64,000 nucleotides of DNA, taken from positions 31,512 through 95,511 of the forward strand of contig NZ_FCOQ01000013.1 of NCBI RefSeq assembly GCF_900021165.1, in the 5' to 3' direction. Of the stretch, positions 15,490-24,770 are shown piece by piece. The notes under the pieces are model-generated. The model made no database searches and was not told the DNA's origin. It was given only the letters and a program-made list of their open reading frames with translations. The stretch's first letter is position 1, and each line of letters starts with the position of its first letter. The position numbers and the translations under genes were made by a program. Source of the DNA: Paenibacillus phocaeensis. Lineage in GTDB: Bacteria; Bacillota; Bacilli; Paenibacillales; Paenibacillaceae.

Positions 15490-15921
15490 ATGAAGAAAGC
15501 ATGTTCAATAGTTGCTGTACTGTTTTTGCTTGTGTCCTGTTCAGTCTCAAACCAATCCAGTTCCCAAAGTTGGGCATTTGATGTTGTGACCTGGAACCAT
15601 GGAGTTTATAAAATTACAAATGAAACCGTTACGGAGATCGAAAAACAAATTGGCACAATAAAAAAACATTCCACACGTGAATCCAGCGATCTACCAAATC
15701 TATTTTCCAATAAATACAAGAAAGGAACAAAGCTATTCAAAATTAAAAGTGTCGAAACGAATGAGTATATTGCAGTTCAAGATAATGATGTTTACTATAA
15801 AGCTGAGAAAATGGACGGAATGAGTGTACACTATTCCCCTTTCTTCAACCCCCCAACCCATGAATCAAAGTCTGCACGATCGGACTACTCCCAACCACCA
15901 CAATTGCCAACCAACCACTAA
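15490..15921 (+). CDS. hypothetical lipoprotein
   Basis: 143 residues behind GGGAGGG. A type II signal peptide, MKKACSIVAVLFLLVSC, has a lipobox (LVSC) with Cys at residue 17. The mature part has Lys-rich strands and a low-complexity C-terminus (PPTHESKSARSDYSQPPQLPTNH). No family is recognised. The gene is AT-rich compared with the region, and its stop overlaps the convergent XRE/TPR gene by 4 nt. Confidence 0.75.
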   Translation: MKKACSIVAVLFLLVSCSVSNQSSSQSWAFDVVTWNHGVYKITNETVTEIEKQIGTIKKHSTRESSDLPNLFSNKYKKGTKLFKIKSVETNEYIAVQDNDVYYKAEKMDGMSVHYSPFFNPPTHESKSARSDYSQPPQLPTNH

Positions 15922-17318
15922 GCACGATCCACGACCATATTCTTCTTCTCATAACTCTTTTCCACCTCACAGAATAGATATTTGTATTGCTCCTGAACCT
16001 CCCCGGATGCCTCATGCCTGAACTGCTCAAACAACTGTGCACATCGAATCAACATCGATTCATGATTGAACCTCAGAGCCAACCTCATTCCTTCAAAAAG
16101 CTGCCGGAACCCCATCTCATACCGCCGATTGCGAAAGAAGTACTGGGCCAGCTCCGACAAATACCGAACATACTGATCTGTCACAATCTGCGCGTTGTAT
16201 GGTCCGAAACGACCCGACCGTTCTTGGTATCCCAGCTGTGTGCGAAACCGATCCAGCAGATGATCCACGTTCAACTCAAACCGGTTCGCCGCCTGTAAAA
16301 TCCGATACATCGCCGGAACGATCTCCGGCGTATTCGCCGCGATCCACTCCGCATATTCTGCCAGCACCTGAACCTCACCGGACATCAGGCGGTACAAATA
16401 CGCATTGGCCTGCCCCCATTCTTGAAACTGTTCCACAACCCGCCGCTCTTCTTCGTTTTCTACCCCAATTCCAAGTAGAGCGCCGCCGCGATACATAGCA
16501 ACATACTCCAAAGCCCGTTCGTACTCTTGTCTGGCATCGCAAACATTCGCCTGCAACAAATACGCATACAGCAGATAAAAAAGCTCCGGCCGAGACACTC
16601 CTTTATCCGTCACCTCCTTCCGTTTTCGATTTACCCGATGGTGGTATTGAATCGCCGCCTTCTGCTCCAGCTTCTCCGCCAGGGACTGAACCCGATCCCA
16701 CTGATGCAAAGAAGCGTACACATCCGCCAAGTCCTTCACCGCATCCAATTGAATCCCCTCATCCAATCGGTCTACATAGTCTTCAAACAAGACGGCGGCT
16801 CGTAAATTCTCCTCTTGATCTTCCCCGAGACGAATCGTAAACAAGCGATACCGGCTGAACGCCAATCGCTCGGAATGCTGGTACTTCTCACATTCGGCAA
16901 CGCAGTGGTAGAGCAGGGCGGCTGCTGTTCTTTTTCCTTCCCCAAAAAACTGCTCCGCCAACTCAAACAACAACGGCATATACGGCAATCGATCCGCCAC
17001 CGCCTGCACTAACCGCTCTAAACAATCCAACTTGTCCAACTCCGCACACCGCTGGAGAAACGGCCCTAACCGCCTCCAATGCAGCGGCACGCCATGCAAA
17101 CATTCCTCTAAGTAAATCTCGTACAGCGCCCCCTCTTCCAACCCCATCCCCTCCGTGATGAGATCCAAGTTATGGATGGAAATCTGCCGATACCCGCTCA
17201 ACATCGCACTGATCGTCCCCGGATTGACGCCGGAAATCTCAGAAAATTGCTGGAGCGTAAGCCCCGCCCGCTTTATATAGCTCTCCAACTCTTGTCTGAC
17301 CGTGGTTGCAGGTTTCAT
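15918..17318 (-). CDS. XRE-type regulator with TPR-like helical domain
   Basis: 466 residues. N-terminal helix-turn-helix at residues 8-60 (LESYIKRAGLTLQQFSEISGVNPGTISAMLSGYRQISIHNLDLI), then about 400 residues of helical repeats resembling TPRs (YASLHQWDRVQSLAEKLEQKAAI, LYAYLLQANVCDARQEYERAL). This layout resembles RRNPP-like sensors that bind short peptides, but the large Paenibacillus regulators of this form have no known signal. It is transcribed away from the three small XRE genes, with a dyad (17425-17440) between them. Confidence 0.75.
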   Translation of the reverse strand: MKPATTVRQELESYIKRAGLTLQQFSEISGVNPGTISAMLSGYRQISIHNLDLITEGMGLEEGALYEIYLEECLHGVPLHWRRLGPFLQRCAELDKLDCLERLVQAVADRLPYMPLLFELAEQFFGEGKRTAAALLYHCVAECEKYQHSERLAFSRYRLFTIRLGEDQEENLRAAVLFEDYVDRLDEGIQLDAVKDLADVYASLHQWDRVQSLAEKLEQKAAIQYHHRVNRKRKEVTDKGVSRPELFYLLYAYLLQANVCDARQEYERALEYVAMYRGGALLGIGVENEEERRVVEQFQEWGQANAYLYRLMSGEVQVLAEYAEWIAANTPEIVPAMYRILQAANRFELNVDHLLDRFRTQLGYQERSGRFGPYNAQIVTDQYVRYLSELAQYFFRNRRYEMGFRQLFEGMRLALRFNHESMLIRCAQLFEQFRHEASGEVQEQYKYLFCEVEKSYEKKNMVVDRA

Positions 17319-17424
17319 GGGAATACCTCCCCCGCGTCCAAATCGTAAACCCTTCTTTTGCGTCCCCTTATTTATCCATTTCAGCCTGATTGTATATCTT
17401 TTTTAAAGGCTAGTCAATGAAAAT

Positions 17425-17440
17425 AGTACGTATAAGTACT
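17425..17440. promoter_or_regulatory. inverted repeat in XRE intergenic region
   Basis: AGTAC-N6-GTACT lies between the divergent XRE/TPR gene and the first small XRE gene. A TATACT -10-like box (17463-17468) for rightward transcription sits 22 bp downstream, so a bound repressor would cover the -35 region. Confidence 0.5.
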
Positions 17441-17521
17441 GTTTAACTATATTAATTTCTAGTATACTTATCTGTATTTGCCTAACCACCTTACCTAACC
17501 TAAAAGAAGAGGTGGTAATCC

Positions 17522-17857
17522 ATGAATTTACCAGAAATCGTTGGAAAACGAATCCGTGAATATAGAAAACAAAAGAACTGGACCCAAGAGCAACTAGCTG
17601 AAGCGGCTTCGCTTCACTACAGTTACATAGGCGGCGTGGAGCGTGGGGATCGGAATATTTCGTTGGAGACGTTGGAGAAAATTGCGACTGCCTTGGATAT
17701 TCCGGCTGGGGATTTATTTCGTCCGGAAGTGGTACTCGATAAGGAGCAATTACTTGATGAACATATGAAATTGGTAAGCGACAGAAGTGCAGAGGAGATT
17801 GCGTTGATTACGCGGATCACGCGGGATGTGATTTGGGGGATGGGGATGAAGCGTTAG
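17522..17857 (+). CDS. small XRE regulator (copy 1)
   Basis: 111 residues, preceded by AGAGGTGG. It is almost entirely one Cro/C1-type helix-turn-helix domain (VGKRIREYRKQKNWTQEQLAEAASLHYSYIGGVERGDRNISLETLEKIATALDI) followed by a short helical tail that may dimerise. It differs at about 12 of 109 positions from copy 3 at 18293, showing recent duplication. Its targets are unknown; an autoregulatory role through the upstream dyad is possible. Confidence 0.85.
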   Translation: MNLPEIVGKRIREYRKQKNWTQEQLAEAASLHYSYIGGVERGDRNISLETLEKIATALDIPAGDLFRPEVVLDKEQLLDEHMKLVSDRSAEEIALITRITRDVIWGMGMKR

Positions 17858-17895
17858 AAGCTTTTTTATAGAAACTCCCATACTGAGGTGATGTT

Positions 17896-18240
17896 ATGCC
17901 GCTTTTGCACAATTTTCTAGGAAACCGAATCCGAGCTATACGAAACGCAAAGGGCCTCACCCAACAAAACTTAGCCGATTTGTCCGGTTTGGACTATAGA
18001 TACATCGGAGCTATTGAACGGGGAGAACGAAACTTCTCTATTGATACCTTGGAGAAGGTCCTGACAGCACTAAAAGTTTCACTAAACGAACTTGCTTATT
18101 CGGATGTAGAGCAGAGTGAAAAGGAATCCGCACGCTGGGAAGCAATTGACCAGTTCATTGCGAATACTGAGGGGTTGACCGAAGAACAGATTGAGATCTT
18201 GCGGCGAGTGAATCAAGAGGTTTTGAGGGCGTTTAAATAG
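17896..18240 (+). CDS. small XRE regulator (copy 2, divergent)
   Basis: 114 residues: the same design of N-terminal helix-turn-helix (NRIRAIRNAKGLTQQNLADLSGLDYRYIGAIERGERNFSIDTLEKVLTAL) and helical tail. It is clearly a more distant paralog of its two neighbours. It is 38 bp downstream of copy 1 and 52 bp upstream of copy 3, so one transcript is likely. Confidence 0.85.
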   Translation: MPLLHNFLGNRIRAIRNAKGLTQQNLADLSGLDYRYIGAIERGERNFSIDTLEKVLTALKVSLNELAYSDVEQSEKESARWEAIDQFIANTEGLTEEQIEILRRVNQEVLRAFK

Positions 18241-18292
18241 CCTTCTCACAGTCACATTATTTTAAGCGGACAACGTTAATGATGGAGGTTCC

Positions 18293-18634
18293 ATGAATTT
18301 ACCACAAATCGTTGGGCAACGAATCCGTGAATATAGAAAACAAAAGAACTGGACCCAAGAGCAACTGGCTGAGGCAGCTTCACTCCATTACAGTTACATA
18401 GGTGGCATAGAACGAGGAGATCGGAATATCTCGTTGGAAACATTGGAGAAGATTGCTGCTGCCTTGGATATTCCTGCTGGGGATTTACTTCGTCTGGAAG
18501 TGGTACTCGATAAACAGCAGTTACTTGATGAACATATGAAATTGGTAAGTGGTAGAAGTGCAGAGGAGATTACGTCGATTACGCGGATCACGCGAGAGGT
18601 GATTTGGGGGATGGGGATGAATCTACATAAGTGA
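18293..18634 (+). CDS. small XRE regulator (copy 3)
   Basis: 113 residues, nearly the same protein as copy 1 (about 89% identical by eye), ending MGMNLHK instead of MGMKR. The near identity around a divergent middle copy suggests tandem duplication or gene conversion. GGAGG precedes the ATG at good spacing. Confidence 0.85.
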   Translation: MNLPQIVGQRIREYRKQKNWTQEQLAEAASLHYSYIGGIERGDRNISLETLEKIAAALDIPAGDLLRLEVVLDKQQLLDEHMKLVSGRSAEEITSITRITREVIWGMGMNLHK

Positions 18635-18716
18635 TAAAACTATTAAAAATTGAGGCACTGAACCCAAATATGTAGCGCTCTTCTTTACTTCACCTGATCT
18701 TTTATGAGTAAAAAGA

Positions 18717-18743
18717 AAAACCTCTCCATTTCGGAAAGGTTTT
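18717..18743 (-). terminator. terminator after subtilase gene
   Basis: 11-bp arms (AAAACCTCTCC and GGAAAGGTTTT, one mismatch), loop ATTTC, followed on the minus strand by a T-rich run. It lies about 90 bp after the S8 peptidase stop. Confidence 0.65.
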
Positions 18744-18834
18744 CATTCACGCCACACTCCATTATGATGCCAATACCCTTAAAAAACATTTAAATACTGT
18801 TGGAACAAAACACTAAATCCCTGGATCCCATTTT

Positions 18835-21282
18835 TCATTTGCCAATAACTATTTCATTTTTAATCTTAGTTGCCAATTCAATAGGTGTGTATAAATCAAT
18901 ATTTGTTGCGGGTGTCGATAGACTTATAATCAGGGAATATCTAACTTCCCTATCCCAACGATCTAACCACGGGCGCTTAGCCCACCACCCACTGATTGGA
19001 TAAATCCCAACAATATTACTTGTGGCCAATTCTGATGCAGTAGTTTCCCAGATATCACTATGAATAGAACCCTTATTTCTTGCATTCGGACCTAATGTCC
19101 AATTTATGTTACTAGATTCAGAAGAAACCCCATCCTCCTCATCTTTTGCAGCCTGATTAATTCGCTTTATGAACTGTTCCTTTGTAGCCGTACCGTTCAT
19201 GTCAAATCTTAGAGCATGTGACGCATAAGAATATCTGCTCTTCCACCCAACTTCCCCAGGGCTAGGTTCAATATAATAAGATAAAGTAATTTTTAATTTA
19301 ACTTCAAGTTCGCCAAGTTCTAGTAATACTTCACTCGGAAAAGGTAATTCGTGAAGATGCATCTCATTTAAAGATATAGTTCCATTTGCCTTCTTGAATG
19401 GTGTTATTTTTGTTTGAATAACCATGCTTACATTATTTTTCAAACACCATAATGCCTTTTCTAAATTAGGGACTCCATAACCACAGATCCTAGCAAGGTC
19501 ATGATAATGTCTCTTGTCAGTCCCCATAAGAAACTGTTCCTTTTGAGTTTGAGTCCATTCTGCTGAGTGTACAAGCAAGCCCCTAATAGTTTCAGGCCAA
19601 GCATTTGGATATTGTGCCTGAATCTGAGCTGCCATCCAAGCAGCAGAGGCTGTGGCTGCACTTGTAGCTTGAATCGTAGTAAATTGTTCCTTGTGAACAT
19701 TATGTGACGTAGTCAGTATACTATGATTTGTATCAGACCATACTCCGTATGTATCAATGACCATATTACCACCCTCTAAGACAATTTCCGGTTTAATTGG
19801 CCATTTGTTTTTATCCCAAGTAAAAGATGTAGTACTATACGGTGATAGACCTCCCTTAGGTGCTAATGGAGTATAGTTAGAATAAGGAGCAAACTTATCA
19901 GTGTATGCACCAACTGTTAACGCATTCCACGATTGGCCTGGATTTTCTACGACACTCGTATAATTGCTGTCAGGATATTGATCCATGTGTTTAATATGGT
20001 TATTTCCTGCAGAAATCAAAATTAATTTATAAATTTCATCAATATAACCTGAAGTCAGTTCGTCTATAGCAGCCGACCAAGACGACGGACGTCCATCTCC
20101 TGTTTGATAATTTGGAGCAGTTACTGCCATACACAAAATCCGATCTCTTTCTGGGTTATCAATTATTGCTTCACTTACTATCCTTTGAACAATATCCCCA
20201 TATAGTTCAGGTGGATTAACTCCTCTATCCGGTAAAATTTTCAAAGATTCAATTTTATGTTGGATTGTAATAGAATTAGACCCTAATAATGCCTCTTTAA
20301 GATCCCCATAAGTAATAACTCCACTCATATTGGTTCCATGACCGTTAAAATCAGCAGCAGACCAACTAGGATCGTAGGTCTTGCAATCTTCATCACTTAG
20401 CACTGGATTTAATAATATATGTCCATTGTTTACTCCTCCATCAAGTAAACTTACATATACCTTTGTATCATCTTGAACTATTAATCGATCCAATAAATCT
20501 CTAGACCAGTCAACTTGATCTGCATTTTCAATATCAACAAAGAAAACAATTGCCTCCGAAGCTCTTCTCATCTCCGCTATGTAACCACAAGAATTGATTA
20601 TCTGCTGTAAATTTTCACGAGTACAATTAACTAAAACAACTCTCCGTTCCGGGAATTTAATCGAGTTTTTCTTTATCTCAATTTTTATTTTGTTTTCAAT
20701 AATTGAAGAAAAATCATTATAAACAGCATCACTGTCACTACTTAACCAAATTTCACACCATTTTGGTTCATCCCCAGGTATCCAATCTCTCTCGCTCTCA
20801 GCCCAGAAGGATTCTAATATAGCTTGATTTATATCTTCTATTCCATCAATAAGAGAAGCATTTTTAGGTCTTCCTTTTGTGGTTTCCTCTGTCATGTATT
20901 TCTCAAGTTTATTAAGAAATACATGCCTTTTCTCTTGAGGTATAAACACTGTTGCAATCCGCTCAGTTAATCCATCTATCTTCTTCTCTCTAATATTCAA
21001 CAATTTTATACCATCTCTGCGGCTCTCAAGGCTCTCAACCTTCAAGTCATAGCCCGGCAAATTACGAAACTCTACATAAACACCATCTCGAGACTGCACA
21101 GAAACAGCAGATTTGTCATTAATTGATTGATCTACCCACAATGCTTCAAACTTGTTCATTAATTTTTCACTATGAGTCATACGGTTTCTTTGAGGCATTT
21201 TAGATGATCCTTGACCTTTGCCCTTGTATGTAAAAGATGAAGTAGTATCTAGGAAGAAAAGAGAATAATGTTCTTTTGCCAT
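18835..21282 (-). CDS. S8 family (subtilisin-like) serine peptidase
   Basis: 815 residues. About 270 N-terminal residues of unrecognised sequence precede a subtilase domain with the catalytic triad: Asp281 (SLLDGGVNNGH), His315 (NGHGTNMSG) and Ser541 (ATSAATASAAW). The oxyanion Asn is in ISAGNN near 427. About 220 C-terminal residues follow. There is no signal peptide, so it should act in the cytoplasm. A GGGGGAA site precedes the ATG. It is 14 bp downstream of the AAA+ ATPase and co-transcribed. The DNA is much more AT-rich than the flanks, indicating transfer. ATPase/subtilase pairs recur in accessory islands and are thought to act in conflict or defence; no target is known to me. Confidence 0.85.
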   Translation of the reverse strand: MAKEHYSLFFLDTTSSFTYKGKGQGSSKMPQRNRMTHSEKLMNKFEALWVDQSINDKSAVSVQSRDGVYVEFRNLPGYDLKVESLESRRDGIKLLNIREKKIDGLTERIATVFIPQEKRHVFLNKLEKYMTEETTKGRPKNASLIDGIEDINQAILESFWAESERDWIPGDEPKWCEIWLSSDSDAVYNDFSSIIENKIKIEIKKNSIKFPERRVVLVNCTRENLQQIINSCGYIAEMRRASEAIVFFVDIENADQVDWSRDLLDRLIVQDDTKVYVSLLDGGVNNGHILLNPVLSDEDCKTYDPSWSAADFNGHGTNMSGVITYGDLKEALLGSNSITIQHKIESLKILPDRGVNPPELYGDIVQRIVSEAIIDNPERDRILCMAVTAPNYQTGDGRPSSWSAAIDELTSGYIDEIYKLILISAGNNHIKHMDQYPDSNYTSVVENPGQSWNALTVGAYTDKFAPYSNYTPLAPKGGLSPYSTTSFTWDKNKWPIKPEIVLEGGNMVIDTYGVWSDTNHSILTTSHNVHKEQFTTIQATSAATASAAWMAAQIQAQYPNAWPETIRGLLVHSAEWTQTQKEQFLMGTDKRHYHDLARICGYGVPNLEKALWCLKNNVSMVIQTKITPFKKANGTISLNEMHLHELPFPSEVLLELGELEVKLKITLSYYIEPSPGEVGWKSRYSYASHALRFDMNGTATKEQFIKRINQAAKDEEDGVSSESSNINWTLGPNARNKGSIHSDIWETTASELATSNIVGIYPISGWWAKRPWLDRWDREVRYSLIISLSTPATNIDLYTPIELATKIKNEIVIGK

Positions 21283-21296
21283 ATACTAGTTCCCCC

Positions 21297-22256
21297 TTAT
21301 ATATAGGCACTAATCTTTTCTTTAATCATCTTTAAAAGCAGGTCAGACTGAACAGTCTTCTTATCGTTTATAATAGTCTCTTTAACAGCGTCATCACATG
21401 CTTTTGATAATTCAGCATGACTAAGGTTCTTCCCGGTGGATATAAAATTCTCCATGCTTTTATCTAAATCATTTGGTGCAAATTGACCGAGTCTGTTTTT
21501 TAATAGATTTGGAATTTGTTCTTCATCTGGTAGTGAATAATGAATTACATCATCAAATCTTCGAAATAAAGCTGGATCAAGCATTCTTGAATTGTTAGTA
21601 GCTGCTATAATTATACTCTCCGAATCATCTTGCTCAATAAACTGCAAAAATAAATTGAGAACTCTTCTTATTTCTCCTACATCATTATCTACGTTTCGGT
21701 TAGTTCCAATTGCATCAAATTCATCGAAAAAATATACCGCTGAATTTTCATTAATTGCATCAAATATTGCTCTTAATTTTGTCCCAGTCTCTCCCATGTA
21801 CTTAGTCATTAACTTATCCATTTTAATAGTGCAGAGCGGTAAACCTGTCTCCATAGCAACTATAGATGCTGTCATAGTCTTTCCAGTACCTGGGGGGCCC
21901 TCAAGAAGGATTTTTCTCCTATGGACAAGACCATGCCTTCTTAATTTTTCCCTTGACTCATATTCATTCAGTATTCGTCGAATTCTTTCCTTAATCTCCT
22001 CAGATACAACCAGTTCTGTCAGCTTATGATACTCCAGACTAATGCCTATTAGTTCATTAACGTCCTTATTAAATTGAATAATTGGTATGTCTTTATTCTG
22101 CGGTTTATTTAAGATATCACGTAATTCACGAGCGAAAGATGTGTGTCCGAGTTTCGCCTCATGCGCAGCTAGCTGCAGGACTATAGTCCTAAATCTTTCT
22201 TCATTATTTAATACGTGGGCCTCGACTAACATTTTTATTTGATTTGCAGTCGCCAT
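21297..22256 (-). CDS. AAA+ ATPase paired with S8 peptidase
   Basis: 319 residues. After an N-terminal helical region (1-110) comes a classical AAA+ core: Walker A GPPGTGKT (120-127), Walker B VYFFDEFD (174-181), sensor 1 AATNN (219-223) and an arginine finger in RRFD (232-235). The C-terminal helical lid ends KISAYI. It resembles the FtsH/CDC48-type ATPases that remodel substrates and probably feeds or controls the subtilase encoded just downstream. It is the first gene of the pair, in AT-rich DNA. Confidence 0.85.
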   Translation of the reverse strand: MATANQIKMLVEAHVLNNEERFRTIVLQLAAHEAKLGHTSFARELRDILNKPQNKDIPIIQFNKDVNELIGISLEYHKLTELVVSEEIKERIRRILNEYESREKLRRHGLVHRRKILLEGPPGTGKTMTASIVAMETGLPLCTIKMDKLMTKYMGETGTKLRAIFDAINENSAVYFFDEFDAIGTNRNVDNDVGEIRRVLNLFLQFIEQDDSESIIIAATNNSRMLDPALFRRFDDVIHYSLPDEEQIPNLLKNRLGQFAPNDLDKSMENFISTGKNLSHAELSKACDDAVKETIINDKKTVQSDLLLKMIKEKISAYI

Positions 22257-22508
22257 TTTTATATCCCACCCCTTAATAATACGTTTAATACTGTTATTTT
22301 AACAGAAATCCTGACGAATAATACGGATTCCGAAACAAATCCTAAATGCCAGATCTTAGGGTTTACCATACCCGTACCGCTGGTTTTGAGAACCTATACG
22401 CAAAGGACAACAAAATAGCAATATTTCAATTAGAACTATAGAAAATTAATCAATAACAAAGTAAACTCATTCAACTATCCTATTAGAGTCTTGTACCGTT
22501 CACGTCAC
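22257..22508. other. AT-rich intergenic region with palindrome
   Basis: It holds the start region of the ATPase operon. A perfect palindrome CTGTTA-TTT-TAACAG lies at 22291-22305, 35 bp upstream of the ATPase ATG, a possible operator. A ribosome-binding site, AAGGGGTGG, precedes the ATG. Nothing else is convincing up to the end of the DUF2075 gene. Confidence 0.4.
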
Positions 22509-24368
22509 TTAAACCCTCCCCAACATCCCCTCCAAATACCCCCTCAACTCCGGGTCCCGACAATACAAATAACACCCCTTCATCCCTCGCGAAATCAGCA
22601 CCTTGTAGATGTTTTTGATCAGCTTGGTAAGCTGGGCGGGGTTGTTTTTGAGGCCTCTTTTGCCCATGGTGTCTTTGTATTCGTTGTAATCGGCATAGAG
22701 TTCCATAGTCGTTGGATCATATTTCAGATCGTTGCCGATAATGACGCCGACGTAGTCGAATTCCAGGCCTTGAGAAGTGTGGACGCAGCCGATTTGTTCG
22801 ACGCCGGCCTCGTGGATGGCCCAGGTGCTGGAGATAGAGCGACCGTTCCACGGCATTTGGAAGCCATGTTCCGGAATAGTGACGTCCGCGACTTCGCCGT
22901 TGCGGTTGCCTTCGGTGTCTTTGGTCCAATCCCAGGCGAACCCGGCAAGCATCCGTGCTTTGTGCCCCGCCGCTACCTTCGCTTTGATCTCTTCATAAAC
23001 CGCGTTCGGCGTGTCGAACAGCTTGAACTCAAACGTGTCCTGGTCCCAACCGCTAAAGTTAGCTGTTGGACGGATTTGCAGCACGTGATCAATCCAGTTG
23101 ATGAAGCCTTCGGCTCCCGAGCAGCGGAACTGGGCCGACAAGGTGTACTCGTGAACCTCGGAACCATAGTCAGCCGCGATACGCTCAATTTCGGCCACGG
23201 TGCCGATGTCGTCCGGACGGATTCGCTGGAACTCGTCGATGAAAAAGACGTTGACCTTCGAGGCCTTGATAATATCCTCGATTTGGTTCACGCCACGGTA
23301 TTGGTAGGCCCCTTTTCCTTTCAGGCGGTGAGCTTCATCAACGATCAGTACGTCAAAAAAATTCTCCGGGCTATCGACAAATTGCCCCGATCCCGCAAAC
23401 AATCCGCGAACCCGGGCTTTGTTCTTCGGTTGCTGCTTCGCCAGTGTCTCCACCATGACTGTTCGGAAGGAGGCGTTAGGCGCGACAAACTTGGCGTTCA
23501 GCTTGTGCTTCAACAAGCCGCCAAGCGCATTCATGGAGATGACGGATTTGCCGGTGCCCGGTCCGCCTTTGATGATGATTGTTTTTTTGCGGCTAGGGTC
23601 TTTGGCCAAGCTGAGAATCGTCTCGTAGGCGACCTTCTGCTCGTCCAGCAAAATGAACTCGGCATTCCCTTTGAACAACCCATCTACGTGATCGATGAGT
23701 TTCTTAGAAGGACGGATTTTACCGTTCTCGATCAGGTAAAGCAGGTTTATGCCGTTCCCCTTACCGACGTGTTGATGCAGAAACTCTTGGAGCTTCGCCG
23801 TATCGTCCGCCATAAATAAGGGGGCTTCCCGGATGATGTTCTGATAGCGTTCGCTCTTGAGCGGATCAGGCTCCGGCACGCGGTAGTTATGTAAATAAGC
23901 ACAGGAATAGCTCTTGAGATCGCTGCTGTGAATCGCTTCGTTCATATCCTCCAGAAATTGGCGGTACGACCATGCCTGGTAAGACGGATGCGGGATCTCG
24001 CGCTGCCGGCCGTTGATATAGGCCACAACCACGTCCTCCCGATCCGTTGCCCGGGCTGCATCCCACTGCTTCAGCTCTACGATCACAAAATTATCCCGGC
24101 CCTCCGTGTCCTGCCCCGCCACGATGAAATCGATGCGCTTGCTGGTCGCCGGGATGTTGTATTCGATCATGACGCCGCAATCGTCGGCAATATTGGAATT
24201 GCGGATGACGCGTTCCATGAACTGCATGGAGTTGTTCCAGGCTCTTTTTTCGCCCGGGCTAGGTTTCATCCCCATCCTATTAATAAAAGCTTGCTCGATC
24301 TCCACGGTGATTTGGTTGCGGTCCACTGACTCGCGAAACTGCAACGCATTGCTGCTATAAATAATCAT
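22509..24368 (-). CDS. DUF2075 nuclease-helicase
   Basis: 619 residues. The N-terminal part has a PD-(D/E)XK-like nuclease core: Asp80 (SKRIDFIVAG), Glu98 and Lys100 (VIVELKQW). An SF1-type helicase/ATPase follows with Walker A GGPGTGKS (268-275), Walker B LIVDEAHR (341-348) and a C-terminal SF1 motif HTSQGLEFDYVGVIIG. This is the DUF2075 (Schlafen-like/DNA-RNA helicase) family. It lies 15 bp after a MazG-like gene and forms a two-gene operon with it. Nucleic-acid processing in phage defence is plausible but not proven. Confidence 0.8.
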   Translation of the reverse strand: MIIYSSNALQFRESVDRNQITVEIEQAFINRMGMKPSPGEKRAWNNSMQFMERVIRNSNIADDCGVMIEYNIPATSKRIDFIVAGQDTEGRDNFVIVELKQWDAARATDREDVVVAYINGRQREIPHPSYQAWSYRQFLEDMNEAIHSSDLKSYSCAYLHNYRVPEPDPLKSERYQNIIREAPLFMADDTAKLQEFLHQHVGKGNGINLLYLIENGKIRPSKKLIDHVDGLFKGNAEFILLDEQKVAYETILSLAKDPSRKKTIIIKGGPGTGKSVISMNALGGLLKHKLNAKFVAPNASFRTVMVETLAKQQPKNKARVRGLFAGSGQFVDSPENFFDVLIVDEAHRLKGKGAYQYRGVNQIEDIIKASKVNVFFIDEFQRIRPDDIGTVAEIERIAADYGSEVHEYTLSAQFRCSGAEGFINWIDHVLQIRPTANFSGWDQDTFEFKLFDTPNAVYEEIKAKVAAGHKARMLAGFAWDWTKDTEGNRNGEVADVTIPEHGFQMPWNGRSISSTWAIHEAGVEQIGCVHTSQGLEFDYVGVIIGNDLKYDPTTMELYADYNEYKDTMGKRGLKNNPAQLTKLIKNIYKVLISRGMKGCYLYCRDPELRGYLEGMLGRV

Positions 24369-24383
24369 GCTGTATCCATACTC

Positions 24384-24716
24384 CTATAGTTCGTTATATT
24401 TCGTCATTTTGCCGAAAGCCTTGTCCACCGGATACTTGGTGCCGTTCCGCCGCATTTTGTCCCGAATGATGTCTTCGACGTTGAGGTCCAGCGCGTCGGC
24501 CAGATACACCGCGTAGATCAGCACGTCGGCCAGTTCGTCGGCAATTTCCTGTTTTTTCTGCGACACCGCGTCTTCGGACGTTTTCCACTGAAAAGTCTCC
24601 AGCAGCTCGGAGGCCTCCAGGCTTAGCGAGATCGCCAGATCCTTCGGATTGTGGAATTGCCCCCAGTTCCGTTCCTCCCGAAAAGCGAGCAGCATCTTGA
24701 TCAGTTCTTCATTCAT
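24384..24716 (-). CDS. MazG-like nucleotide pyrophosphohydrolase
   Basis: 110 residues from the ATG at 24716, chosen because AGGAG lies 8 nt upstream; the longer open frame to 24833 runs through a repeat element and is not coding. The all-alpha NTP pyrophosphohydrolase motif is clear: LSLEASELLETFQW, then EIADELADVLIYAVYLAD with the metal-binding EExxE...ExxD pattern. It would hydrolyse (d)NTPs to NMPs. It is the first gene of an operon with the DUF2075 protein. Confidence 0.85.
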   Translation of the reverse strand: MNEELIKMLLAFREERNWGQFHNPKDLAISLSLEASELLETFQWKTSEDAVSQKKQEIADELADVLIYAVYLADALDLNVEDIIRDKMRRNGTKYPVDKAFGKMTKYNEL

Positions 24717-24770
24717 GTTCTTGCTCCTATCATTCCGTAATAGAGTTTGAGCCGCGCTAAACCTACGCAA

